Assembly (NCBI RefSeq): GCF_002906155.1
Contig: NZ_MUJK01000004.1
Span: 1 to 64,000, forward strand
Source: Pseudomonas laurylsulfativorans
GTDB lineage: Bacteria; Pseudomonadota; Gammaproteobacteria; Pseudomonadales; Pseudomonadaceae
Reading direction: 5' to 3'
Length of the DNA: 64,000 nt
The notes beneath the pieces are model-generated. The model saw only the letters and a program-made list of their open reading frames with translations, was not told the DNA's origin and searched no databases. Below are positions 26,696 through 37,173 of the stretch, piece by piece. The translations under genes were made by a program, and so were the position numbers. Each line of letters opens with the position of its first letter. Position 1 is the stretch's first letter.

Positions 26696-27229
26696 TCAGA
26701 TGCACTTGAAATAGTCGAACGGTTCCCGGCAATCGACGCAGCGGTACAGGGCCTTGCACGCGGTGGAGCCGAACTCGCTGAGCACCTCGGTGTGGGCGCT
26801 GCCGCATTGCGGGCACACAACCTGCGGGCTTTCGCCAAGCAGGCTGCGCTTGCTGGTGCTGCCTTCGGGCGGCGCAATGCCATAGGCGCGCAGGCGCTCG
26901 CGGCCGCTGTCGCTGATCCAGTCGGTGGTCCAGGCCGGGGTCAACTTGCGCTCAAGTAGCGGCGCCTTGAATCCGGCGAGTTCCAGGGCTTCGCGGATAT
27001 CGCTCTCGATCACTTCGGTGGCCGGGCAACCGGAGTAGGTCGGCGTGACCACCACGTGAAGGTGACCGGCCTGCCAGTCCAGGTCGCGGACGATGCCGAG
27101 GTCGACCACGCTGACCACCGGCACTTCCGGGTCCATGACCTCTGCCAAAATCGCCCACGCGGCGGCCAGGTCGGTCGGTTGAGCCGGCCGGGCGCCGAGG
27201 TCGCTGGCGATCAGCTCACCAGGTTGCAT
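26696..27229 (-). CDS. paaD: PaaD, accessory protein of phenylacetyl-CoA epoxidase
   Basis: 177 residues from ATG 27229, overlapping the paaC stop by 14 nt. An N-terminal MIP18/DUF59 domain (DPEVPVVSVVDLGIVRDL, TPTYSGCPA) is linked to iron-sulfur cluster delivery. A C-terminal zinc-ribbon has paired Cys motifs VCPQCGS and YRCVDC. PaaD is needed for epoxidase activity in known systems, probably by maturing the metal centres of PaaE or PaaA. Confidence 0.95.
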   Translation of the reverse strand: MQPGELIASDLGARPAQPTDLAAAWAILAEVMDPEVPVVSVVDLGIVRDLDWQAGHLHVVVTPTYSGCPATEVIESDIREALELAGFKAPLLERKLTPAWTTDWISDSGRERLRAYGIAPPEGSTSKRSLLGESPQVVCPQCGSAHTEVLSEFGSTACKALYRCVDCREPFDYFKCI

Positions 27230-27977
27230 CGGGGTACGCTCGTGGCAGGAACTGCATTTCGGCCAGCAGGATGCCCAGGTGTTCGGTGTGCAGGCCCTTG
27301 CGTGCATTGAGGTAGAAATAGCTCGGTGCGGCGGGCAGGGGCAGGGTGGCGCTGGTGAAGATCTGCTGAACCTTGGCCTGCCACTGCGCGGCGACGCTGG
27401 CGATGTCCGGCGTGATGCCGGCGTCGCACAGGCGCTGTTCGCTGTCGTCGGCGGCAATCAGTTCGACGGTGAAACGCCAGACTTCGGGAATCGCCGCGAG
27501 CATGCGCTGGTGGCTTTCCTCGGTGCCGTCGCCCATACGTTCGATCCACTCGCCGGAGCGGCGCAGGTGATAGGTCACTTCCTTCACGGCTTTGGCGGCA
27601 ATCCCGGCAATGCGTTCGTCGCTGGACTGGCTCAGGCCCTGCAGCACCGGCAAATGCCAGGCGTCATAGAGGAACTGCTTGAGCATGGTCACCGCGAAGT
27701 CGCCGTTGGGTTGTTCCACCAACAGCAGGTTGCGGTAGGCGCGCTCGTCACGACGGAACGCCAGGTGATCGGCATCGCGGCCGTCGTCCAGCAGTTCGGC
27801 GGCGTATTCCAACCAGTTGCGTGCCTGGCCCACCAGGTCGAGGCCGACGTTCATCAGCGCCAGCTCTTCTTCCAGTGCCGGGGCCTTGCCGCACCATTGG
27901 CACAGGCGCTGGCCCTGGATCAGGGCGCTGTCGCCGAGGCGCAACAGGTATTCGATCAGATCAGTCTTGTTGTCCAT
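27216..27977 (-). CDS. paaC: PaaC, phenylacetyl-CoA 1,2-epoxidase structural subunit
   Basis: 253 residues from ATG 27977 (MDNKTDLIEYLLRLGD); a start four codons upstream would overlap paaB. All-helical ferritin-like protein that pairs with PaaA but carries no metal, serving as its scaffold. Typical segments are LGLDLVGQARNWLEYA-type helix (here ALMNVGLDLVGQARNWL) and DERAYRNLLLVEQPNGDFA. It lies 8 bp after paaB. Confidence 0.95.
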   Translation of the reverse strand: MDNKTDLIEYLLRLGDSALIQGQRLCQWCGKAPALEEELALMNVGLDLVGQARNWLEYAAELLDDGRDADHLAFRRDERAYRNLLLVEQPNGDFAVTMLKQFLYDAWHLPVLQGLSQSSDERIAGIAAKAVKEVTYHLRRSGEWIERMGDGTEESHQRMLAAIPEVWRFTVELIAADDSEQRLCDAGITPDIASVAAQWQAKVQQIFTSATLPLPAAPSYFYLNARKGLHTEHLGILLAEMQFLPRAYPDATW

Positions 27978-27985
27978 GGTCGACC

Positions 27986-28267
27986 TCACATGTGCCCGAC
28001 TTCGGCCGGCAGCTCGTAGAAGCTGGCGTGGCGGTAAACCTTGTCGTCCGATGGATCGAACAGCGGGTCTTTTTCATCCGGCGACGAAGCCGTGATCAGT
28101 GCCGAAGGCACCACCCACAGGCTTACGCCTTCGCTACGACGGGTGTACAACTCGCGCGCGTTCTCGATGGCCATGGTGGTATCGGCGGCATGCACGCTGC
28201 CGACATGCTTGTGGTTCAGGCCGTGCTTGCTGCGCACGAAGACTTCGAAGAGGGTCCACTCGGACAT
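27986..28267 (-). CDS. paaB: PaaB, phenylacetyl-CoA 1,2-epoxidase small subunit
   Basis: 93 residues, the normal size. The pattern EWTLFEVFVRSKHGLNHKHV at the N-terminus and SEGVSLWVVPSALI in the middle are typical. PaaB bridges PaaAC heterodimers in the epoxidase complex and has no catalytic residues. It is 28 bp after paaA and 8 bp before paaC. Confidence 0.96.
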   Translation of the reverse strand: MSEWTLFEVFVRSKHGLNHKHVGSVHAADTTMAIENARELYTRRSEGVSLWVVPSALITASSPDEKDPLFDPSDDKVYRHASFYELPAEVGHM

Positions 28268-28295
28268 TTCAGTTACTCCACATCAGGTGGCCGGA

Positions 28296-29285
28296 TCAGG
28301 CGGCGTTCTTGTTTTGTTTTTTGCGGGCGTGGGCGACGGCGGCTTCACGGACCCAGGCACCGTCTTCAATCGCCTTGCGGCGGGTGGCGACGCGTTCCTG
28401 GTTGCACGGGCCGTTGCCCTTGAGCACTTCGTAGAATTCGTTCCACTGGATTTCGCCGAAGTCGTAGTGGCCGCGTTCGGCGTTCCACTTCAGGTCCGGG
28501 TCGGGGCAGGTGCAGCCCAGCAGCTCCAGCTGCGGGATGGTCTGGTCGACGAAGCGCTGGCGCAGTTCGTCGTTGCTCTGGCGCTTGATCTTCCAGGCCA
28601 TGGACTGGGCGCTGTTGGGCGAGTGTTCGTCGCTTGGACCGAACATCATCAGCGACGGCCACCACAGGCGGTTGATCGCGTCCTGGACCATGTCTTTTTG
28701 CGCCTGGTTACCGTGGCGCATCATGGTCAGGAGGATTTCGTAGCCCTGGCGCTGGTGGAAGCTCTCTTCCTTGCAGATGCGCACCATGGCCCGGGAGTAG
28801 GGGCCGTAGGAGGTGCGCTGCAGCACCACCTGGTTGACGATCGCCGCACCATCCACCAGCCAGCCCACCGCGCCCATGTCGGCCCAGTTCAGCGTCGGGT
28901 AATTGAAGATGCTCGAATACTTGGCCTTGCCGCTGTGCAGCTTGGCGACTTCTTCATCACGGTCGGCCCCCAGGGTTTCCATGGCGCTGTACAGGTACAG
29001 GCCGTGGCCGGCTTCGTCCTGAATCTTGGCCATCAGTTGCAGTTTGCGTTTGAGCGACGGCGCGCGGGTGACCCAGTTGCCTTCGGGCAGCATGCCGACG
29101 ATTTCGGAGTGGGCGTGCTGGGAAATCTGCCGGATCAGGGTCTGGCGGTAGGCATCTGGCATCCAGTTCTTTGCTTCGATCTTGATTTCTGAATCGATTT
29201 TTTCCTGGAAGGCGCGTTCCTGTTCGGACATTTCCGAGAGGTCCTTGATGCGCTTTACGCCTGTTTCTACTAGCTGTGCGTACAT
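28296..29285 (-). CDS. paaA: PaaA, phenylacetyl-CoA 1,2-epoxidase catalytic subunit
   Basis: 329 residues. Ferritin-like diiron oxygenase that epoxidises the ring of phenylacetyl-CoA, the committed step of the pathway. Conserved helices are visible: [19 protein letters not shown] (iron-ligand E/H region), [16 protein letters not shown] with the ExxH ligand pair, and [16 protein letters not shown] with a second ExxH-type pair. First gene of paaABCDE; the block at 29330-29376 upstream matches one before paaF and is the likely PaaX operator. Confidence 0.97.
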   Translation of the reverse strand: MYAQLVETGVKRIKDLSEMSEQERAFQEKIDSEIKIEAKNWMPDAYRQTLIRQISQHAHSEIVGMLPEGNWVTRAPSLKRKLQLMAKIQDEAGHGLYLYSAMETLGADRDEEVAKLHSGKAKYSSIFNYPTLNWADMGAVGWLVDGAAIVNQVVLQRTSYGPYSRAMVRICKEESFHQRQGYEILLTMMRHGNQAQKDMVQDAINRLWWPSLMMFGPSDEHSPNSAQSMAWKIKRQSNDELRQRFVDQTIPQLELLGCTCPDPDLKWNAERGHYDFGEIQWNEFYEVLKGNGPCNQERVATRRKAIEDGAWVREAAVAHARKKQNKNAA

Positions 29286-29329
29286 TTTGAGTTCCCGCCT
29301 TGAATCTGTTCTGGGGCATGGGGAACTTT

Positions 29330-29376
29330 ATAAGCGATACATAAATTAATATCAAACACAAAATGACGTGTCGTAT
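29330..29376. promoter_or_regulatory. Putative PaaX operator/promoter block of paaABCDE
   Basis: Starts ataagcgatacataaa and ends acgtgtcgtat, 45 bp before the paaA start. It aligns along its length with 38034-38082 upstream of paaF (ataacgtgatacgtaaa to atgtgtcttat), with the same spacing between the two conserved ends within about 2 nt. The surroundings are AT-rich, as for a promoter. PaaX is the known repressor of such operons and its gene is at 39050; binding itself is inferred. Confidence 0.6.
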
Positions 29377-29429
29377 TTGTTTTTTGTATCTCTTTGGGGG
29401 AGTGGTCTGTTTTTTTTGGGGGGGCAGGG

Positions 29430-29712
29430 TGGTCGGTGTACATATCCATTCCTGCGGTAACGGCGGCTTATGGTTTTGCCCTTACGGCGAGTCCCTTTTG
29501 GCAAACGCCGAACGCCACAAAAGGAACCAAAAGGTCTCGCCCCGAACGTACGGCCCCTCGCTAAGGCTCGGCGTTCCTTCGCTCCGGCATTCATCCGGGG
29601 GCATCGCCCTCCGGTTGGCTTCGCTGGCACCTACATGCGATGAGTTCGACTGCGTCGAACGGCGCTGCGCGCCAATCCCCGGATGAACACCGGAACGAGG
29701 CCTTCCGATGGG
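29430..29712. repeat. Intergenic repeat block with inverted repeats
   Basis: No gene is seen. The block (gtgtacatatccattcctgc to cggaacgagg) contains an 11-bp inverted repeat, ttcatccgggg (29590-29600) / ccccggatgaa (29677-29687), and an inner hairpin gttcgactgcgtcgaac (29644-29660). I recall blocks starting cttacggcgagtcccttttgg as dispersed in fluorescent pseudomonads, where they attract spurious ORF calls. That recall needs a genome-wide search; within this window it occurs once. Confidence 0.45.
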
Positions 29713-29807
29713 GCGGGTGGATCAAGATCAAGAGCTGCAGGCGAGCTAACGCTCGGCCTGTTGAGTGGTGAGGAGCGTCTGTTTACGCCGATCTGCTGTG
29801 CTCTTCT

Positions 29808-30070
29808 GTGGGAGCGAGCCTGCTCGCGAAAAACGTCCGGACAACGCGTGCTTCCAGACAGTTCGCGTAATCGTTGACCTCCATCGCGAGCAGGCTCGCT
29901 CCCACAAGGGATGTGTGTCGCTCACAAGACCTGTAGGAGCCGGCTTGCCGGCGATGGACTCCCGTGTGTCGCGTTTGTCCGGTTCTCTCGCGTCATCGTT
30001 GACGACCATCGCGAGCAGGCTCGCTCTCACAAGGGATGTGTGTCGCTCACAAGACCTGTAGGAGCCGGCT
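29808..30070. repeat. REP array, left part (125-bp tandem units), before the IS
   Basis: Starts with a paired REP (gtgggagcgagcctgctcgc / gcgagcaggctcgctcccac). From 29929 a 125-bp unit begins acctgtaggagccggcttgc and repeats at 30054. The second unit is broken at 30070 by the IS and resumes at 31313. With 31424 and 31549 the array has four units at exactly 125-bp steps once the IS and its 3-bp duplication are removed. There is no gene here. Confidence 0.9.
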
Positions 30071-30108
30071 TGAACTGGTCAAGTAATCCCGGACACCGAT
30101 TACGGTGT

Positions 30109-31247
<1,139 letters not shown>

Positions 31248-31312
31248 GGAACCTCCAAGTTGGCGAAATCATATCGCCCTTAAGAGGTGTCCGGAATAAT
31301 TAGGCCAGTTCA

Positions 31313-31650
31313 GCTTGCCGGCGATGGACTCCCGTGTGTCGCGTTTGTCCGGTTCTCTCGCGTCATCGTTGACCTCCATCGAGAGCAGGCTCGCTCCCAC
31401 AAGGGATGTGTGTCGCTCAAAAGACCTGTAGGAGCCGGCTTGCCGGCGATGGACTCAAGTGCGCCGCGTTTGTCCGGTTCACACGCGTCATCGTTGACGT
31501 CCATCGCGAGCAAGCTCGCTCCCTCAAGGGATGTGTGTCGCTCACAAGACCTGTAGGAGCCGGCTTGCCGGCGATGGACTCAAGTGCGCCGCGTTTATCC
31601 GGTTCACACGCGTTATCGTTGACGTCCATCGTGAGCAGGCTCGCTCCCAC
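31313..31650. repeat. REP array, right part (continues after the IS)
   Basis: Begins gcttgccggcgatggactcc, the continuation of the unit cut at 30070, with full units starting at 31424 and 31549. Each has gtaggagccggcttgccggc, ~55 bp of variable core, an inverted arm and the linker aagggatgtgtgtcgctcac. The last arm ends at 31650. No gene is present. Confidence 0.9.
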
Positions 31651-31681
31651 AGAAAAACTGATGGGTGTGCACCCAATGCCC

Positions 31682-31706
31682 AAAAAAAGCCCCGCAAAAG
31701 CGGGGC
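31682..31706 (-). terminator. Intrinsic terminator of the paaFGHIJK operon
   Basis: On the - strand the sequence reads gccccgcttttgcggggc followed by seven T: a 7-bp GC-rich stem, a 4-nt loop and a T-run. It lies about 30 bp past the paaK stop, so it ends that operon before the REP array and makes paaABCDE depend on its own promoter. Confidence 0.9.
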
Positions 31707-31738
31707 CATAAAGGGTGCAGCAGTCATGCTTTAGGAAG

Positions 31739-33064
31739 TCATGCTTTCGGACGCTTATCCACCACGTGGCAAGCCTTGCCTTCCGAGCGCTTGATCGAAT
31801 GGAAAGGCTGCAAAACGATCCGCGAACTGATCCCGATATACGTCTTGATGTGCTTGCTCAACTCCCCACAAACAGCCTTCTGCTGCTCATCGGTCAGGTG
31901 CTGATGCTCAGCCTTGAGCTCAACATGCACATCAACGCTGTCCAGGTTGCCATTGCGATACAGATGGATCTCATAGCACTCGGCAAGTTGTTTAACTTTG
32001 AGGACCTGTTCCTCGATCTGCGTCGGAAACACGTTGACCCCACGGATGATCAGCATGTCATCGCTACGCCCGGTGATCTTGTCGATACGGCGCATCGGCC
32101 GCGCCGTACCCGGCAGCAGGCGGGTGAGGTCGCGGGTGCGGTAGCGGATCATTGGCAGGGCTTCTTTGCTGAGCGAGGTGAACACCAGTTCGCCCATCTG
32201 CCCGTCGGGCAGCACTTCGCCGGTCACCGGGTCGATGATTTCCGGGTAGAAGTGGTCTTCCCAGAGGGTCGGGCCGTCCTTGGTTTCGGCGCATTCCATG
32301 GCGACACCTGGCCCCATGATTTCCGACAGACCGTAGATGTCCAAGGCGGTGATGCCCAAGCGTTGCTCGATGGCGCTGCGCAGTTCGGCGGTCCACGGCT
32401 CGGCACCGAAGATGCCCAGGCGCAGGGCCAGTTTGTGCGGGTCGATGCCCTGGCGCTCGATTTCATCGGCGATGTTGAGCATGTAGGACGGCGTGACCAT
32501 GATGATGTCCGGCTGGAAATCCTTGATCAATTGCACTTGTTTCTCGGTCTGGCCACCGGACATTGGAATCACCGTGCAACCCAGGCGTTCGGCGCCGTAG
32601 TGCGCGCCGAGGCCGCCGGTGAACAGGCCGTAGCCGTAGGAGATGTGCACCTTGTCGCCACGGCGGCCACCGGCGGCGCGGATCGAGCGGGCGACGACGT
32701 TGGCCCAGGTGTCGATGTCGTTCTGGGTGTAGCCGACCACGGTCGGCTTGCCGGTGGTGCCGCTGGACGCGTGCAGGCGCACGATGTCGTTCATTGGCAC
32801 GGCGAACATGCCGTAGGGGTAGTTGTCCCGCAGGTCGGATTTGGTGGTGAAGGGGAATTTCGCCAGGTCGTCCAGGGATTTGATGTCATCCGGGTGCACG
32901 CCCAGTGCATCGAAGCGCTGACGGTACAGCGGCACGTTGTTGTAGGCGTGGTTCAGGCTCCAGCGCAGGCGCTCCAGTTGATGCTGGCGCAGCTCGTCGA
33001 TGCTGGCGGTTTCCAGCGGGTCCAGCACAGGGTTCAGCACGGCTTGGGCAATTGGCATGTTCAT
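31739..33064 (-). CDS. paaK: PaaK, phenylacetate-CoA ligase
   Basis: 441 residues, the usual length. It activates phenylacetate to phenylacetyl-CoA with ATP, the first step of the pathway. The AMP-binding P-loop LHASSGTTGKPTVVGYT, the IYGLSEIMGPG motif, the YRTRDLTRLLPG hinge Asp region and the C-terminal Lys segment HSIKRSEGKACHV are all present. Last gene of paaFGHIJK, 99 bp after paaJ; that gap contains a 7-bp stem-loop (33093-33112) without a T-run. A second Met two codons in is an alternative start. Confidence 0.97.
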   Translation of the reverse strand: MNMPIAQAVLNPVLDPLETASIDELRQHQLERLRWSLNHAYNNVPLYRQRFDALGVHPDDIKSLDDLAKFPFTTKSDLRDNYPYGMFAVPMNDIVRLHASSGTTGKPTVVGYTQNDIDTWANVVARSIRAAGGRRGDKVHISYGYGLFTGGLGAHYGAERLGCTVIPMSGGQTEKQVQLIKDFQPDIIMVTPSYMLNIADEIERQGIDPHKLALRLGIFGAEPWTAELRSAIEQRLGITALDIYGLSEIMGPGVAMECAETKDGPTLWEDHFYPEIIDPVTGEVLPDGQMGELVFTSLSKEALPMIRYRTRDLTRLLPGTARPMRRIDKITGRSDDMLIIRGVNVFPTQIEEQVLKVKQLAECYEIHLYRNGNLDSVDVHVELKAEHQHLTDEQQKAVCGELSKHIKTYIGISSRIVLQPFHSIKRSEGKACHVVDKRPKA

Positions 33065-33163
33065 GTGTTCACTCGAATTGTTTTTGTGTTCCAGCCCTTT
33101 TGCACAAGGGCTTTGAGTGCATGCCCCAAGGATACCTCTCGGCTCCTTGGGAATCGCGATTCT

Positions 33164-34375
33164 TTAGTGGGATAGACGCTCGATGATCAGCGCGATCCCT
33201 TGGCCAACGCCGATGCACATGGTGCACAGGGCGTAGCGGCCATTACGTTCTTCAAGCTCATGCAGGGCGGTGGTGACCAGGCGTGCGCCACTCATGCCCA
33301 GCGGGTGGCCAAGGGCGATGGCGCCGCCGTTGGGGTTGACCCGTGGATCGACGTCGCTCAAGCCCAATTCGCGCAGTACGGCAAGGCCCTGTGCGGCGAA
33401 GGCTTCGTTGAGCTCGATCACGTCCATGTCGGCCAGGCTCAGGTTGGCCACTTCCAGTACTTTGCGGGTCGCGGGTACCGGGCCGATGCCCATGATCCGG
33501 GGTTCGACACCAGCAGTGGCCATCGCCACGACCCGGCCACGGGCGGTCAGGCCGTGGCGTTTGGCGACTTCCGGGCTGGCCAGCAATAGCGCGCAGGCAC
33601 CGTCGTTGACCCCGGAGGCGTTGCCGGCGGTGATGCTGCCGCCTTCGCGGAACGGCGTGCCGAGTTTCGCCAGCTGTTCAAGGGTCGTGTCGCCGCGCGG
33701 GTGTTCGTCGTGCTCGACCACTTTGGCCGGGCCTTTGCGCTGGGGGATTTCCACCGCGACGATTTCCTTCGCCAGGCGTCCGCTCGCCTGGGCGGCGGCG
33801 GCGCGTTGCTGGCTGCGCAGGGCGAAGGCGTCCTGGTCGGTCCTGGAGATGTTGAACTGTTCGGCGACGTTCTCCGCCGTTTCCGGCATGGAATCGATGC
33901 CATAGGCCTTTTTCATCAACGGATTGACGAAGCGCCAGCCGATGGTGGTGTCGAAGATCTCGGCCGAACGGGAAAACGCCTGCTCCGCCTTGCCCATCAC
34001 CAGCGGCGCGCGGGACATGGATTCGACGCCACCGACCAGCATCAGCCCGGTTTCGCCACTGCGAATCGCCCGGGCGGCGGTGCCGATGGCATCCAGCCCG
34101 GAGCCGCACAGGCGATTGAGGGTGGTGCCTGGCACGCTGACCGGTAACCCGGCCAGCAGCGCCGACATGCGCGCGACGTTGCGGTTGTCTTCACCGGCCT
34201 GGTTGGCGCAGCCGTAGATCACATCGTCGACCGTGTTCCAGTCCACTTGCGGGTGACGGCGCAGCAGTTCGCGCAACGGCACCGCGCCGAGGTCGTCGGC
34301 ACGCACGCTGCTCAGCACGCCGGCGTAGCGGCCAATCGGGGTGCGGACTGCGTCGATGATCAGGGCGTCATTCAT
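33164..34375 (-). CDS. paaJ: PaaJ, 3-oxoadipyl-CoA / 3-oxo-5,6-dehydrosuberyl-CoA thiolase
   Basis: 403 residues, slightly longer than general thiolases, as usual for PaaJ/PcaF. It cleaves the two 3-oxoacyl-CoA intermediates of the pathway. Active residues: Cys in [10 protein letters not shown] (about residue 90), the intact NEAF motif ([13 protein letters not shown]), His in GHPLGMSG, and Cys in CIGVGQG. The long loop [20 protein letters not shown] is typical of beta-ketoadipyl-CoA thiolases. Its start overlaps the paaI stop by 8 nt. Confidence 0.95.
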   Translation of the reverse strand: MNDALIIDAVRTPIGRYAGVLSSVRADDLGAVPLRELLRRHPQVDWNTVDDVIYGCANQAGEDNRNVARMSALLAGLPVSVPGTTLNRLCGSGLDAIGTAARAIRSGETGLMLVGGVESMSRAPLVMGKAEQAFSRSAEIFDTTIGWRFVNPLMKKAYGIDSMPETAENVAEQFNISRTDQDAFALRSQQRAAAAQASGRLAKEIVAVEIPQRKGPAKVVEHDEHPRGDTTLEQLAKLGTPFREGGSITAGNASGVNDGACALLLASPEVAKRHGLTARGRVVAMATAGVEPRIMGIGPVPATRKVLEVANLSLADMDVIELNEAFAAQGLAVLRELGLSDVDPRVNPNGGAIALGHPLGMSGARLVTTALHELEERNGRYALCTMCIGVGQGIALIIERLSH

Positions 34376-34817
34376 TCGGGGTCTCCTGCGTCAGCACCGG
34401 GCCGCGCACTTTGTAGGATTTGCCATGGAACAGGGCGATCAACTGGCCCTGCTGGTTTTCGATGCGCACGTCGTAGTTGCCGGTGCGACCGGAACGGCTC
34501 TGCTCGATGCAGTCGGCGTTCAGCGTGTCGCCCAGGCGGGCCGGGGCGATGTAGTCGATGCTGCAACCGATGGCCACGGTGGCTTCGTTGTAGCTGTTGC
34601 AGGCAAAGGCGAACGCCGAATCGGCGAGGGCGAACAGGTAGCCGCCGTGGCAGGTGCCGTGGCCCTGGACCATGTCGGCCCGCACCGTCATGCCCACTCG
34701 CGCGCAGCCGGGGCCGGCGCAAAGCAGGCGCATGCCCATGGCCTGGCTGGCGGCGTCGCGCTGGAACAGCGATTGCGCGCATTCACTGGCCAGGGACATG
34801 GCTTCATGGTTAGTCAT
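34368..34817 (-). CDS. paaI: PaaI, hotdog-fold acyl-CoA thioesterase
   Basis: 149 residues from ATG 34817, overlapping the paaH stop by 8 nt. PaaI removes dead-end CoA esters such as hydroxyphenylacetyl-CoA. The signature region [20 protein letters not shown] includes the HGG turn and the catalytic Asp of the PaaI group. The overlap with genes on both sides shows tight translational coupling. Confidence 0.95.
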   Translation of the reverse strand: MTNHEAMSLASECAQSLFQRDAASQAMGMRLLCAGPGCARVGMTVRADMVQGHGTCHGGYLFALADSAFAFACNSYNEATVAIGCSIDYIAPARLGDTLNADCIEQSRSGRTGNYDVRIENQQGQLIALFHGKSYKVRGPVLTQETPNE

Positions 34818-36327
34818 GGAAGTTTCTCCCTTCGGCAACCCGGCGGCGCAACAACAGCGACGGCCGGTAACGTTCTTCGCCATAACTGGCTTGCAGGTTT
34901 TCCAGCGTTTTAAGAAGGTGCGACAGGCCGATGGCATCGGCCCAGGCCAGCGGCCCTTGTGGGTAATTGACCCCGGCGCGCATGGCCAGGTCGATGTCGG
35001 CGGCCGAGGCCACGCCTTGCAGCAGGGCGTCGGCGGCTTCGTTGGCGAGCATCGCCACGGTGCGCAGTACGGCGAGGGCCGGGCTGTCGCTGAGCAGGCT
35101 GATCTTGAGGCCGGCTCGTTGCAGCAGGGCAACGCCTTGTTCAAGTGCCTGCGGGTCGATACCGGCCGCGTAACTGATCGCGATGCGCTGGGCTTTGCCG
35201 AAGTCGAATGCCAGGTCCAGCAGGATCAGATTGCGCAGCCCGTCTTCGCGAGCCCGCTGGCAGGCCATGCGCCCGTCGCTCAAGGCCAGCACGGCGTCAC
35301 CGACGCGCAGCAAGCCTTGACCGTCGCGCTGGATGATCTCGACGCCTTGTTCACGCAAGCGAGCAATCAAGCCTTGGGCGATGCCCAGGTCGCCTTCGAC
35401 AACGCACGCGTCTACGGTGGCATCGCTACTGATTTGAGCGGCTTGCGGTCGCTGCGCGCCTTGGGCGTAGCTGTAGAAACCCTGACCGCTCTTGCGCCCC
35501 AGACGCCCGCCGTCCACCAGATCTTTCTGGATCAGCGACGGCAGGAAGCGGGTGTCCTGGTAATAGGCGTCGAACACCGAGCAGGTCACGGCATAGTTGA
35601 CGTCGTGGCCGATCAAATCGGTCAGTTCGAACGCGCCCATGGCAAACCCGCCGGCTTCGCGCATCAGCGCATCCAGGGTTGGGCAATCGGCAGCGCCTTC
35701 CTGCAACAGCCGCAGGCTTTCGGCATAGAACGGCCGGGCCACGCGGTTGACGATGAAACCCGGCGTCGAACGGGTGTGTACCGGCTTTTTACCCCAGGCC
35801 TTGGCCGTGTCGTACAGGCACTCGGCGAGTGCCGGATCGCTGGCCAGCCCGGAGACGATTTCCACCAGCGCCATCACCGGCGCCGGGTTGAAGAAATGCA
35901 GGCCGAGCAAGCGCTTCGGATGTTCAAGCTGCGCGGCGATGCTGGTGATCGACAGCGACGAGGTGTTGCTGGCCAGAATGCAGTGTTCGCCGCAGATGCC
36001 TTCGAGCTGGCGGAACAGCGCGCGCTTGACCTCAAGGTTCTCAACGATGGCTTCGATGATCAGGTCGCAGTCGGCCAGGGCCTCGATGGTTTCCACGGCT
36101 TGCAGGCGAGCAATGGTTGCGCTGCGCGACTCGGCGGACAGCTTGCCACTCTCGACCCGTTTGCCCAGTTGCCGATCGATGCCTTCAATGCCCTGAGCGG
36201 CAGCGCCTGGGCGATTGTCCAGCAGCAGCACCGGATGCCCGGCCTGTGCCGCGACCTGGGCAATCCCCGCGCCCATGGCTCCGGCGCCGATCACCGCGAT
36301 GCGTGCAGAAGTGTTCAGTGCAGTCAT
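34810..36327 (-). CDS. paaH: PaaH, 3-hydroxyadipyl-CoA dehydrogenase
   Basis: 505 residues, the long form with two C-terminal 3HCDH domains. It oxidises 3-hydroxyadipyl-CoA with NAD. The N-terminal Rossmann motif is VIGAGAMGAGIAQVAAQAGH, followed by LGLHFFNPAPVMALVEIV with the catalytic His, and TPGFIVNRVARPFYAESLRL. A second 3HCDH domain fills about residues 400-495. It starts 3 bp before the paaG stop on the - strand and overlaps paaI. Confidence 0.95.
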   Translation of the reverse strand: MTALNTSARIAVIGAGAMGAGIAQVAAQAGHPVLLLDNRPGAAAQGIEGIDRQLGKRVESGKLSAESRSATIARLQAVETIEALADCDLIIEAIVENLEVKRALFRQLEGICGEHCILASNTSSLSITSIAAQLEHPKRLLGLHFFNPAPVMALVEIVSGLASDPALAECLYDTAKAWGKKPVHTRSTPGFIVNRVARPFYAESLRLLQEGAADCPTLDALMREAGGFAMGAFELTDLIGHDVNYAVTCSVFDAYYQDTRFLPSLIQKDLVDGGRLGRKSGQGFYSYAQGAQRPQAAQISSDATVDACVVEGDLGIAQGLIARLREQGVEIIQRDGQGLLRVGDAVLALSDGRMACQRAREDGLRNLILLDLAFDFGKAQRIAISYAAGIDPQALEQGVALLQRAGLKISLLSDSPALAVLRTVAMLANEAADALLQGVASAADIDLAMRAGVNYPQGPLAWADAIGLSHLLKTLENLQASYGEERYRPSLLLRRRVAEGRNFHD

Positions 36328-36330
36328 GAC

Positions 36331-37122
36331 TCAGCGTCCCTTGAAACTTGGGGTGCGTTTTTCCATGAAGGCGCCGACGCCTTCGCGATAATCCTCGCTG
36401 CGCCCGGCCAGGCGTTGCAGGTCGCGCTCCAGTTCCAGCTGTTCGTCGAAGCTGTTGCTCAGGCTGGCATTGAGGCTGCGTTTGATCAGCGCCAGGCCGT
36501 AGGTCGGCTGAGTGGCGAGGTGACGGGCCAGTTTCAAGGCTTCATCGCGCAGCTCGGCGTCTTCCACGCAGCGGTAAATCAAGCCCCATTGCTCGGCTTG
36601 TTCAGCGCTCAGGCGATTGCCGAGCAAAGCCAAAGCCTTGGCGCGGGCCATGCCGACCAGGCGCGGCAGGGTCCAGGTGCCACCGGAATCCGGGATCAGG
36701 CCGATCTTGCAGAACGCCTGGATGAAACTGGCCGAACGGGCTGCCAGCACCAGGTCGCAGGCCAGCGGAATGTTGGCGCCGGCGCCAGCGGCAACGCCGT
36801 TGACCGCGCAAATCACCGGCAGCGGCAGGTCGCGCAACTGGCGGATCAGCGGGTTGTAGAACTTCTCGATGGATTCGCCCAAGTCCGGCACGGCGCTGCC
36901 TGGCGCGACATTGCGGTCGCTCAGATCCTGCCCGGCGCAGAAACCACGGCCTTCGCCGGTCAGCAGCAGTACGCGCACGTCCGGGTTTTGCCGCACTTGC
37001 TTGAGCGCTTCCTTCACTTCGCCATGCATCTGGGTGTTGAAGCTGTTGAGCTGGTCTGGCCGGTTGAGGCTGAGCAGGGCGACGCCGGCCTCGATGGAAA
37101 ACAGGATGTGTTCGAAGTTCAT
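36331..37122 (-). CDS. paaG: PaaG, 1,2-epoxyphenylacetyl-CoA isomerase
   Basis: 263 residues, crotonase fold. It isomerises the ring epoxide to oxepin-CoA. The oxyanion-hole segments are LTGEGRGFCAGQDLSDRNV and NGVAAGAGANIPLACD, and the active-site Asp lies in IGLIPDSGGTWTLPRL, where isomerases often have Asp in place of the hydratase Glu. The start is the ATG of MNFEHILFS. 51 bp after paaF. Confidence 0.94.
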   Translation of the reverse strand: MNFEHILFSIEAGVALLSLNRPDQLNSFNTQMHGEVKEALKQVRQNPDVRVLLLTGEGRGFCAGQDLSDRNVAPGSAVPDLGESIEKFYNPLIRQLRDLPLPVICAVNGVAAGAGANIPLACDLVLAARSASFIQAFCKIGLIPDSGGTWTLPRLVGMARAKALALLGNRLSAEQAEQWGLIYRCVEDAELRDEALKLARHLATQPTYGLALIKRSLNASLSNSFDEQLELERDLQRLAGRSEDYREGVGAFMEKRTPSFKGR

Positions 37123-37173
37123 GGTCTTGGCGCTCTCTTGGAGGTCATTCGAATTCGGAGTTCAGTGGCCGCT

